Shown here: piece by piece, positions 10,250-21,081 of the stretch
Position numbering within the stretch: position 1 is the first letter of the stretch
How the letters are laid out: each line of letters opens with the position of its first letter
Source: Acanthochlamys bracteata
Lineage: Eukaryota; Streptophyta; Magnoliopsida; Pandanales; Velloziaceae
Direction: 5' to 3'
DNA: 64,000 nucleotides
NCBI GenBank assembly: GCA_019914995.1
Contig: CM034143.1
Location: 1,924,501-1,988,500, forward strand
Translations under genes and position numbers: made by a program
Notes under the pieces: model-generated
What the model saw: only the letters and a program-made list of their open reading frames with translations
Told to the model about the DNA's origin: nothing
Databases searched by the model: none

Positions 10250-12150
10250 AGATTGGATAGTAATTTTGAGCATATTCTAGGAGAGATATTGTGCAACACA
10301 TCAGTGCTAGACTTGGAGGATTGCTACTCTCAAGTTCGTTGTGATGGAGTATGTTGCACCATCTGAAATTGAGCCTGCATACTTCAAAAGTTTCGCTAAC
10401 GACACAAAATTAGTATGACTGAGCGAGACCTAACCATCGTACGACAGCAATGATGTCTATAAACACATTTTCAGTCAAAATAGTTGTACAAAAAGTTAAT
10501 ATTTTGAGCTTGTGAGATACCCAAACGGTGGGATCATAGTTGTAATGCACAAAAGCAAAAAGTTCAAGAAAAACACTATGATAGCAATTATTAAAACCAC
10601 GATAGAGGATGATAATGCTAAAAGCTTTGACATTACTAGAAACTACAGATAATTGAGATAAGATTTTACATAATTTTTACTCATATTTTAATTAGTACGT
10701 GATAATTGATTTTGGTGCTGCAGATTATTTGACGATAATATGTATGTTTCACCCCTTAGATCATTCTCCGAAAAATTTATATATACTGCTAACGATAACT
10801 CAACCCTAATTATTACTGAAAATTTTTTAATCCCTCCCTAAATTTTTGAATTTAGATTCAGTCTTACGTGTTCATATTTCAAAATAATTTTTTTATTAGT
10901 TTTCCACACAACCACAACTTTATCTTTTTTTTTGTTTGAAATGTTAGTATTCAAGGATATCTGAATGAGGTAGATGATTGCATATGGTATTAGGAGAGAA
11001 AATTGTATTATTTGAACTTGGTGAATTATCTGAAGAAGTCTATATGAATCTTACACCAGGGTGCATGAATCAGAAAGTATAGTTAGAACGTGTGCACATT
11101 TAAGAGATTGTGGTATTGGTTAAAAAAATCTCCACAAGTATAGTTTCAAATTTTCACAAAAGCTATGATAGTCTTTAGCTATAATCAAAATAATGCAGAT
11201 CACTTTTAATACTGAAAAAATAATAAAGATTAGATTAGTCCACTCATTATATATGTAGATGATATAGTAGGTAGGAAATAATTCTATAAAAAGGAATGTA
11301 TTATCAGATTACTTATCTACAAAATTCAAAGCAAAAGATCGTGGTCTCTTGAAATATTTTTTGAAATCGAATGTCTCTATCTCATACAGGAATTTTTCCA
11401 TCACAATAAAAATATGCTTTAGACCTATTACATAAGCCCGGAATGTTAGCAGATCAATCTACTATTACACTCGTTGAAGGTCTAAAATTATATATAGAGA
11501 CTAATCAGGTATTAGTTGATGAATAAAAATATTAGAGACTTGTACGGACATTGATGTACTAAACGCACACAAGGTTGAATTTTTCTGTGTATTAAGTAAT
11601 GTTAGTCAACTTAGGCATAATTCTAAAGAGTAGCATATTTTTTAAATATCTGAAATTTGCTTCTAAAGAAAATGTGTTCACAAAGATAATATTATCATAA
11701 GAAAATTTTATACATTGATGCTAACTAGACTGGATTAAGAATAATACGCGGTCTACTTCGAGTTACATTATCTTTATGGAAGTAACTTAGTTATAAAGAG
11801 AAGTAAAAAACAAACTGTAATTATACGCTCAAGTGTAGAAGCTGAACTTAGAGGTTTACTAGTCGGATTATGTGAAGCGTTATGGTTAAGGTTTCTCGTA
11901 CTGGAATTGGGTTTTGCAACTAATTGATCAATTCAACTATACTGTGAAAGTAAATAGGATGTGATATAACTCATAATCTAGTCCAACATTGTACAAACAC
12001 ATTATTTATATGTGTTTTTGAATTGTATTTCTTATCATGCTAACTAGTAGGAGTAGCATTCTTTTTAACAAAATATTATTTATCTATGAGATATAATTAT
12101 TGGTTCAACATTTACTTGAATTTTTAGAACTTATTAATCATAATAGTCAT
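10250..12150 (+). mobile_element. Decayed Ty1/copia retrotransposon internal region
   Basis: Pieces of a copia polyprotein appear in order, in shifting frames with stops. They are a gag tail (LDLEDCYSQVR, about 10310), protease (IIDFGAADYLTI, about 10697, where the catalytic Asp-Ser-Gly has become Asp-Phe-Gly), and reverse transcriptase (LSEEVYMNLTPGCMNQK at about 11030, then WLKKSPQV and IYVDDIV at about 11250). The RT C-terminal block DYLSTKFKAKDRGLLKYFLE follows at about 11310, then RNase H pieces from about 11720 (TDANWTGL). Integrase is largely missing or unreadable. I could not identify long terminal repeats, so the element's limits are uncertain. Confidence 0.75.
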
Positions 12151-14590
12151 CACCATAATGAACAATTATGTGTAGTTTATGTATTTCTTTTCAATCAACC
12201 ATTTACTATAAAATTACTAAAGTAGATCTTATCTTATTTCATTCTTACAATAGGGATATAAAAGGAAAAGTATATAAAAGTTTATCTGTAGCATGTCTTA
12301 CAAAATAAATGTTAATATATCAAAAAAAAATAAAATAAATGCTATTTTTGGTTATCACTTTTTAGATTGACTATTTGTGTGACGCTTTTTTCTAAGGCTT
12401 TAGATTTGACTCTTAGTGCTGCACTGGTTACTATTATGAACGGAATGTTTATTTGCTTGAAAGTGAATTTTGGAAAATAATGTTATAACAAGTGAGTTAG
12501 TTAGAAGGAAATTTGAAGTGTATTTGTGAGAGTAAATATTTAAAATTAAATATGACAAATCACTTTAACTCACTTTGAAATGTCTTTTTGAATCAAAAAG
12601 TCACTTTTAGGTTGAAGTAAACACGTTTTAAATAAAATACAATGATGTTAAGATAGGGGTGCAGAGAAAATAAATTTCGGTGTGTTATTTATGTCTTGTT
12701 TTTATAAAATTTCTATTCAAATATGGATTTTTCTTTAAATAAGCCACATGCACCTTAAATTTATTTTTCTAATCACTTTCAAAGTTAAGTTTTTTTAATC
12801 ACATTTAGATAAGAAAATATCAAAATATCTTCAGACTATCTTTTATGATGCATACCTATATTCCCGATCAAACAAAAAAGTAATTAACTCAATTTTTTAT
12901 GATTCGAACACCATTTTCTTGCCATCGTCCCTCGCTGTTGAGTTTGGAATTCTTCAATGACTGTCGGACAACATTAACAACGGCTTCACAAGTTACATTG
13001 ATTGAAATGTTCTTCTTATTTATGTAGATGTCGTTATTATTGTTTATGGCTCCTCATAAAATATGGGTAACAAGTAAGGATAGTAGAAATAAAAACTTAT
13101 CTACAATAGAGAGAAGAAAAAATATTTCGGAACTTGTTTGATGCAAAAAAGAAGAAGAAGAACATTAACAACAAGTTATAAAAATAAATGTCGCAAAAAT
13201 GCACACGTTGTCATACAAGCCGCAATGGTTGGACACAGTATCCCAAAGGTCGCATACAATCGCACATATAGAATAGTGTAGGTTACACGTCACACAAAGA
13301 ATTGTGTGATATTTATTCTGGATTGTATGATATTTATAAGGTGCTAGCAGTAATATTGAGCTAGGTAAATATAGTATTCTGTGTAGTTAATATTTTAAAA
13401 TTAAGAAATACAGTTTATATTAATGAGTGATGGCAGTATATATATTTTAAAAAGCTCTTATAAACATAATTGTATTATGTTGTTCTTAAAGTAGTTTTCA
13501 TAACAAGTGATATTCGCCGACAACCAAACGAAGTAACAATGAGCATGAATTGCCAACTGCTGAAGAAACATTTTCTTCTTGCAAAATAGTAAGCTCCAAT
13601 GATTGTAGAGCTCATGAAAATGAATGTCTTTACTTGTTATTATTGATAATTGCCCAAGAAAGAATATATGCACTGTCCAGTTACATCTCAAGGAGAGTTT
13701 CCTAAGTGAAAGATACTACTTTACTATATCACCCTATATTATATTTTCGTAGATGACACATATCTCACCGGTGGAAGATACTTTCTCAAATGTCGAACCA
13801 AATGGAGTAATATTGAGTATGATTGTTTGAATCTATGGCAACCTACCAAACACTCTCATCTAGCCAACCTAGTCAAACTCACTCAACCAGAACATTGCAA
13901 CATAGAGCTCATTCTAGAAACAAAACAAAAAATGTGCATTGTTCTTCATCTCAAGAAAAGGTTATAAAAGTGGTTTTGGATCGCGTAGGGTCGCATATTG
14001 ATAAACATGGGTCGTATAAAGTCGCAAAGAGCCAAAAAAGGTCGTTGACTTGAAAAAATATAAATGTTATATTGTTTGTGGATATTTAAATGTGTGAACG
14101 TTCTCTTATTTTCAATCATTATAGATATGTAAGCGAGTGACCCGAGTCACACATAGTTGCACATTAATAAGTATGGGTTACCACAACATAATAAAAAGCC
14201 AAATAAATATATTTGACTTGAAGTATTTAAATATATAAATGTTATGTTGTTTCGGTATATATAAATCTGTAAATGAGTGACCCAATCGCTCGACAAATAT
14301 AGAATCACGCATAGTGACAAATTGCTAAATAAGATCGAATATGATATTTTATGATTTATATTTTGATTTTATAAATGTATTTGATAATCAATCATTTAAT
14401 TCATTCAACGCACAAATATATCAGCATTTATAATTCCAAAATTGAAATTTATAATATGTGTTAAAATTTACAAAAAGGTCATACACTATAGTTGTAAGAA
14501 TTGCATAGTAAGAAAAGTGCTTGATTCACTCGCTTAACCAGATCATATACCATTTGAAGATAGTTTCTTCTTATAAGAGTTACACATGTG
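12151..14590. other. AT-rich stretch without a recognisable gene
   Basis: No supported gene. A motif centred on GTCGCA/TGCGAC recurs: about 13190-13270, 13980-14040, 14100-14150 and 14280-14320 in one sense, and 16200-16330 in the opposite sense (TGTGCGACTATTTTGTGTGA). This hints at the two arms of one large degenerate inverted-repeat element spanning roughly 13.2-16.4 kb. Confidence 0.35.
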
Positions 14591-14612
14591 CATATGACTG
14601 GTATTTGTTATC

Positions 14613-14760
14613 GGTTGGAAAAGCTTTGTTAAGTCTATTGGTGATGATTGGAGCATCTAGATATCGTTCAACATGCTGTAGTGAGTATTAACTGCAGCAT
14701 GTTGAACGATGTCTAAATGCTCTAATCATCACCAATAGCCATGACAAAACCTTTTCAACC
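14613..14760. repeat. Long near-perfect hairpin (possible small-RNA precursor)
   Basis: The left arm 14613-14682 and right arm 14691-14760 are reverse complements over about 70 bases, with an 8-base loop (GAGTATTA). The uninterrupted core pairs ATCGTTCAACATGCTG with CAGCATGTTGAACGAT, and TCTATTGGTGATGATT pairs almost perfectly with its partner. Several mismatches, at least four, are G-U wobble pairs in RNA. Pairing continues more weakly beyond the arms. There is no coding potential and the arms do not match any microRNA I remember. A miniature inverted-repeat element is the main alternative. Confidence 0.75.
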
Positions 14761-16698
14761 AGTAACTGGTTTAAGAATTCACCTGTGTTTACGATCAACT
14801 GAATTGAGAAAAAAAATCACAAATATATTTTGTGCTAAAGATTCATATAAATCAAAATGCTTTTTGTACTGTCACCCATTAATCCAAAATATTTACTTTT
14901 TATAAATATCAACTTATCTAGATAGACTATACCAACTTTCGAATTACATGTCGCCATTTATCTTCCATAAATAAATCATTATGATGTTCAAACTATTTAC
15001 CACGAAAAAGAAAAAAATATGATTTCGGCTTCCTTTAGGTAATCAACAAATTATAATTGAACGTTAAGCATATGAAGAATATATGATCACACAAGGAATA
15101 AGTACGATTCGCCCATAGTCGCACAACTACGAACTCATGAGAATAAAGCACTTGTAGTTAATAATCACTTAATGCATTCAACATATATATTAGCTACAAT
15201 TAATTCTAAATAAAAATATTATTTCATATGTAATCAACAAATAATCACTCGAATTGACTTCATTTGTCTTGAATAAAAACATTACAATTGTAGAGTATAG
15301 TAAATTCAATACACAAATATTGGTCATTGTCTTATAAGTATAAAAGTTATGATACATGATTAATGCACTTAATCGATTGTTGTATGTCTGATATGCAGTA
15401 TTTTAGCTAGACGTAATATCAGTATTAAGCCCGCTAGAACAACCATTCGATATTGAGATGATTCATCTGAAATCCAACCAGTTTAGAACAACCCTTTAAA
15501 GATGGGCGAAGTATAGAAAATTCATTAGAGAAAAAAAGATCTACTTTGCATATTTTTAGATTAGAAAGATCGATTTTGAAATATTATTTGTGATGATGTC
15601 TTACTAATGTAAAAGTAAATCGGTCAAGCTAGATTGTTATTTTAATCACGATACGTCATTCACGAGACTATATTTATCTACTAATACTAATAATTTTGTG
15701 AATGATTTCAGAGTATGAAGTTGTGAATATAATACATTGACCTGCAGGTCAACCCGCTGACCCGTTGGATTGACCAGCGATCCGGCGATTCGTACACCAT
15801 TTCTATTTGACGATCGAGTCGGTTCTTCCAACATTGCATTATACCTTTCAGTTGTCGTATTCTTCTAACCTTTTTTATTTCTAAGTATATTCTTGATGCT
15901 TACCCTTCAATCTGAATTTCTTCAGATCTTTTTCTATCTTCTATCATGAAGAGATCTTTTCAGTTACTACTTGCACTTCCAGATTTTATTTGCATTAACC
16001 TAACTAAGTAGAATAAGAGAATACAAATCAAATCATATCTTTATGAGATAGATTTTTTATGGTAAAAAATAATTTTACTATCATAATTCCATGACTCATT
16101 AATTTACTTATTAAGTTTTAATAAATTTTAGCCGCACTTTTCCACTGAACTATTTTAACTACTATCCTATAAATATTAAAAAAACCAAAACGAATATCAA
16201 ACAACTCTTTGTGTGTGACTTTTTGCGACCATTTTGTACAACTCAATGCGACTACTTTAGTAACGCTGTGTGTGTGATTTGTGCAAACAATTTGTACGAG
16301 ATATGTGCGACTATTTTGTGTGATCTTTGTGTGAGACCTATGCAATCCTTCCTAAATAGACGGCACGACAAATCAAATAACAACACAATGAATAAAGAGA
16401 ATAAGAGCGCTTCAGTCCATTTCAAAACGACGGGGATAAATTTCGCTTAAAAGTTAACATGATTGAGACGATAGAAGCATTTTTGCAAATACAATTAGAG
16501 ATTTTGTCGGCACGAGTAAATTCATTATGGAAAATTGTGAGAGTTTTACAAATAGGAAAGTGATTTGCATCGAGAATTCGGATGGGAGTTTATGGAAAAA
16601 AAAGAGAAGAGAGAAATTATGAATGGAGAAAATTTCAAAAAAATATCTAGAATTAAACAGTTTTGAGGTTGACATCAAAAGATGAATAAAACATATTA
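14761..16698. other. Gene-free repeat-rich stretch
   Basis: I see no gene. About 15725-15838 is a CG-rich transposon-terminus-like segment ending GTCGGTTCTTCCAAC. About 16200-16345 contains repeated TGTGCGACT-type motifs opposite in sense to those near 13.2-14.3 kb. Confidence 0.35.
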
Positions 16699-16924
16699 TG
16701 GTGAGTTTGGTTGTGCTTTTGAAAAAACACTTTCAATTTTCGATCTTAATTTTTTAATAAATTATTTTATAAATTTTATTTAAAATTTTTTAAAGTAAAG
16801 AAAACTTTTACGTATCTTATTATTATTTATTATTATTATTTTTTATAATAAAAAATTTTAAAAGTAAAATAAAATAATTTTTATTTAAAAAAGTTATTTT
16901 TCATGAGCAATTCTAAACAGCATC
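16699..16924 (-). mobile_element. Degenerate AT-rich MITE upstream of FPA
   Basis: The ends (GGTGAGTTTGGTTGTGCTTT and, reverse complemented, ATGCTGTTTAGAATTGCTC) resemble the GCGTTTGGGATTGCTTATG terminus of the intact family. The interior is an AT-rich run of the same length class. It lies about 200 bp upstream of the FPA start codon, inside its likely promoter. Confidence 0.5.
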
Positions 16925-17128
16925 TACATCTTAAAATTGTCGCCTAGTAAAATCTTTCAGAAATACTTTTTTTTTATCTTTTGTCAGCAACAGAAACACG
17001 CCTCGGCCCACTTCTTTCTACTTCGTTTTCGTTTCGATTCAATCATTCAATCAAACAAATCGAATCACAATCTCTTTGAAAAACTCGCTCACATTGCTCT
17101 TTGGCGATCTCCGCTCTAGGGTTTCCGA

Positions 17129-20100
17129 ATGACTCCACCTGGAAAATCACGGCCGCCGCCGCCGACTGATGATGAGCCGGTTGGTCCTTCTGACACGCTG
17201 TATGTCGGTGGGATCTCGACGGAGACTTCGGACTCCGATCTAATCGAGGTTTTCAAGCCTCATGGAGCCCTCGATTGCTCGGCTATGCACGGTGGCGCTA
17301 GGAGTTACGCGTTCGTGTTCTTTAGGTCTTCTGATGAGGCGAAGAAAGCTCTAGAAGCATTGCAGGGAACAAAAGTCCACGGTGTTCCTTTGAAGATTGA
17401 GTTTGCCCGCAAGGTTCGTATATATTCCTTTTGAATTTTAATTGCTACACAATAGGATTGGGATGTTGATATTTGTTTCTTTCTCTTCAAAGACTTTGCT
17501 GCCTTTTTTTTTCCTGGATTAAGATTAAGGTCCTGCGTAAGGTAAGATTAAGGTCCTTATCTTTTTTTGTTCATATGAATTTTGGTTTCACATCCTTGTG
17601 GTTACATGATGGACCTGTGCAATGGTTCTTAAATAGTTAAACCAACAAAATCTCTTGCTTAGTATCTACCAAATCCCCTTTATTTAGGTAGTCTTTGATG
17701 CCTTATGGCTAACCTGTAAGACACAGAAATGGGAAAGGGTTGCCCAAAGTTGTTAAAGACTCTAATTCTTTCTAGTGCGCAAGTTAGGGCATAGGAGTGT
17801 GTAGAGATCATCTTTACTAATAACTTTTTTTGAAAATTTGCTTTGAAATGTAGTATCTTCTGTATGATGAGCACAAAAGCAAGGTGTGACACATGTTAAG
17901 TCATGATCTTTGTTTGCTATGTTACATCTTGAAGTTCATATGATATTTCTTTAGGTGACTGCTTTCTTTGAAGAGTTTCTTATTTACCCTTGATGCATCA
18001 TGGCAGCTTTATATTTTATCCACCCTTGTCGTTTTTCCTCGTTGAACTACTTAATGCTTGCCTACTTTATATGGGACCCTGCGTTGGATTAATGGCCCAA
18101 GCTTATTTGATAGCTAATATCCATGAGAGAAAGTATTTGTCTTTCATAGTGATATCGCATACAACATGAGCAGCTTATGACTGCAAATCTTATGAACATT
18201 TGCAGGCCAAACCGGCCTACTTTGATAGATTATGTCCAATAAGAAAGCTTTGTATCTCAGTTTATGTGCAAATAAAAGATGCAATTTATGACTGCACTTT
18301 TTTAATGAGCATTTGCAGGCCAAACCTTACAAGCATCTCTGGGTTGGTGGTATTAGTACCTCTGTCACAAAGGAAGAGCTAGAGGATGAGTTTTCAAAGT
18401 TTGGAAAGATTGAGCAGTATAGTTTCTGTAGGGATAGGAACACAGCACTAGTCTATTACGGCAAAAATGATGATGCTATTGCTGCACAGAAGAGCTTGAA
18501 TGGAAAGCTTCTGGTGGATGAGAAAATACGTGTAGATTTTCAGAGGCCTCCACCTTATAAAGGAGTATGCAATATTGCTCTTGCTTTTTATGCTTTTCCT
18601 TGATTGAGATCACTTGCTATTCTAGCTAGAATTTCCATGGAATATGCCGTTTTAAGCTGTATATCTTGCGTCCGATGATTCTGCCTTATTTATTAAAATA
18701 GGAGTTGCGTGATCATCATGGAGATGGACGCTTCAGTGGCAAGAGGGTTGGAGGTCCACTGGGTCCATGGATGACACATTCTAGCTCCCTTCTTGGGCCT
18801 ATGAAACTTCAGGTACTTTGGTCCTATTTTCTAATTTAGCTTCCGGTGCTCATTCATGAACAAATTTGCTGATGATGTATTTTGTGCTTGTACTTACTTT
18901 TCAGCAGGAGTATGGGGTAACTAAAAGTGACGGCATCCCAAGCAATGTTTTGTGGGTAGGTTACCCACCAACTGTTCGTATTGATGAGCCAATGCTTCAC
19001 AACGCTATGATTCTGTTTGGTGAAATTGAAAGGATCAAGTGTTTCCCAGACAGAAACTATTCTTTTGTGGAATTTAGAAGTGTTGATGAAGCAAGACGTG
19101 CCAAGGAAGGTCTGCAAGGTCGTCTTTTCAATGATTCTAGAATCCAAATAATGTATTCTAATATAGATCTTGCACCAAATAAAGATATGGCCTCCCTTCT
19201 TCCTGGTTTTAGATCAGCCAGACCAGATTTGTTCACAACAGAACCTCCACCTGGATCTCCAGAGGTTCTTGCTGGTCGGAGCTATCCTGGGCTATTGCCT
19301 GCAAGTGGCATATCTAGAACGAATATGGTGAAGAAATCATGTGAAGCACAAGTGATTGATCCTCATCGTGGAGGCACTGACTTTCATGACATAAGTGAAT
19401 CAGCCATTAGTTTACGTGATGGGATTACTGACAACCCTATCCAACCAGATTGGAGACGCTGTTCCCCTGCACCAGGCCTCCTCTCCTCTCAGCCAGCAAT
19501 ACAGCGCTCTTCTAGGTCTTCAACTGGGTGGGACAGAGAACTGAAAAGACCAAGAGTTGCTGATGGTCCTGTTGAGGACATATGTAGTTATGGTAGAAGG
19601 ATGGGCAGTGAGGCTGTTGAGGAGCCATTCGTCTATTCTCGTTATGATAGAGGTATTGCAGAAAGAAGTCGTAGCAGCCCTGGTCTTCCCATTGACTATG
19701 TTTGGCATGGCATTATTGCTAAAGGGGGTACGCCTGTTTGTCGAGCTCGGTGTGTGCCAATAGGAAAAGGCATAGACTCAACGTTGTAAGTCTGTATCCC
19801 AATATTAGTGGCCTTTCTACAGTCGTTTTAAGATTTCATTTTCTTTTAAAAAATTCTAGGACTAACTCCGCATCTATATTGTTCTGTGACAGCCCTGAAG
19901 TTGTCAACTGTTCAGCAAGGACTGGACTAGACATGCTTGCTAAACATTATGCTGAGGCCAGTGGTTTTGACATTGTCTTCTTTCTTCCTGATAGTGTGGA
20001 TGATTTTGCTTCATACACAGAATTCCTTCGATACCTTGCTTCAAAAAATCGCGCTGGAGTTGCAAAATTTGATGATGGGACAACATTGTTTTTGGTTCCT

Positions 20101-21081
20101 CCTTCAGATTTCCTAACAAAGGTTTTGAATGTGTCTGGTCCTGAACGTCTGTACGGTGTTGTCCTAAATATGCAGCATCCAGTAGTTAATGCCACAACTC
20201 AACTGTCAGAAGCAACTATTGCTCACGCAGAACCGCACTATTCTGACCAGCAGCTATTACCTACTCAAAAGATCACCAGTTTTGTTCCTCAGAGTGAGAC
20301 CCATCTTTATCGTGATAGAGATTTGCAAGACGAGTCAATACCTCATGCTGTTGCAAGGAAAGTGCTCTTAACACGTCCTCCTGACCAAACATACGCTACT
20401 CAGTCAGGCCATCGTGCAGGAACACCCAAGCTTGATGTTTCCTTGACTCCTGAACTTATAGCTACATTAGCTTCCCTTCTACCCGGTAGTGCCCAATCAA
20501 CTGGTACTTCTGGAAGCTCTTCAATGCAGCTGGTTACAATGTCTACTGCAGCAATGCATCAGGGGCCAACACAGCTGCAAGGTTGGACTCAAGAGCAGCA
20601 GACCCCATCATCTGGTAATTCTGTGGAGCAGCTTAAAGATCTTCCTCAACAGCTTGGACAACGTTTTGGTAATCAAGCATCATCAACTTCACAGTACTCA
20701 GAGTATGCAAACATTTACAGTCGACCTGGTTATGCTACACATCCCTTTTCAGCTGGGTTGCAGATCCAAGATCCTTTAACATTGCCACATGGCCCTCCTT
20801 ACAGCCATGTTATGGACAATGCTAACACATACCACCTCCCCTCTCAGCAACAAAACATTGCTGCATCAATTTCTGGTCAGATTGTAAATCAGCCTGTAGC
20901 ACAAATATCCGTGTCATCTGAATTACCTCCCCAGCTACAACAGTTGCAGTCTGTTCTATCTGCTTCAGGGCAAGGTTCATCAGGAGTGGATGCTGACAAG
21001 AACCAAGTCTTTCAATCCACCTTGCAGCTTGCAATGAATATACTACAGCAGCACCAGGGTCCGAACAGGATGAGCAACTAA
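17129..21081 (+). CDS. FPA: Flowering time control protein FPA (RRM x3 + SPOC)
   Basis: Five exons: 17129-17413, 18319-18564, 18702-18812, 18905-19785 and 19893-21081, all GT-AG, joining to 903 codons plus stop. Arabidopsis FPA is about the same length. Three RNA-recognition motifs lie at roughly residues 22-95, 100-172 and 229-300 (LYVGGIS, LWVGGIST, LWVGYPP as RNP2-type strands). A SPOC domain spans about 478-601 (from DYVWHGIIAKGGTPVCRARC to ERLYGVVL). The remainder is a Gln/Ser-rich tail. FPA is a nuclear RNA-binding protein that promotes proximal cleavage and polyadenylation, silences FLC through its antisense transcripts, and limits its own mRNA through intron-1 polyadenylation. The leader ends with CTAGGGTTTCC, a telo-box-like motif. 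Exon 4 opens with a CAGCAG tandem acceptor. The exon 4/5 junction makes a Phe codon. Confidence 0.93.
18175..18326 (+). repeat. Duplicated 3' splice acceptor segment in FPA intron 1
   Basis: About 40 bases around the exon-2 acceptor occur twice, at 18175-18213 and 18285-18326, each ending CATTTGCAGGCCAAACC. The downstream copy is the acceptor that keeps the reading frame. Use of the upstream one would add 113 bases and shift the frame to a stop at 18382. A canonical AATAAA lies at 18271-18276 between the copies. Confidence 0.85.

Noticed and set aside
18200-18382. 60-codon frame beginning at the upstream duplicated acceptor of FPA
   Set aside because: It is out of frame with RRM2; treated as a possible decoy exon extension rather than a gene.
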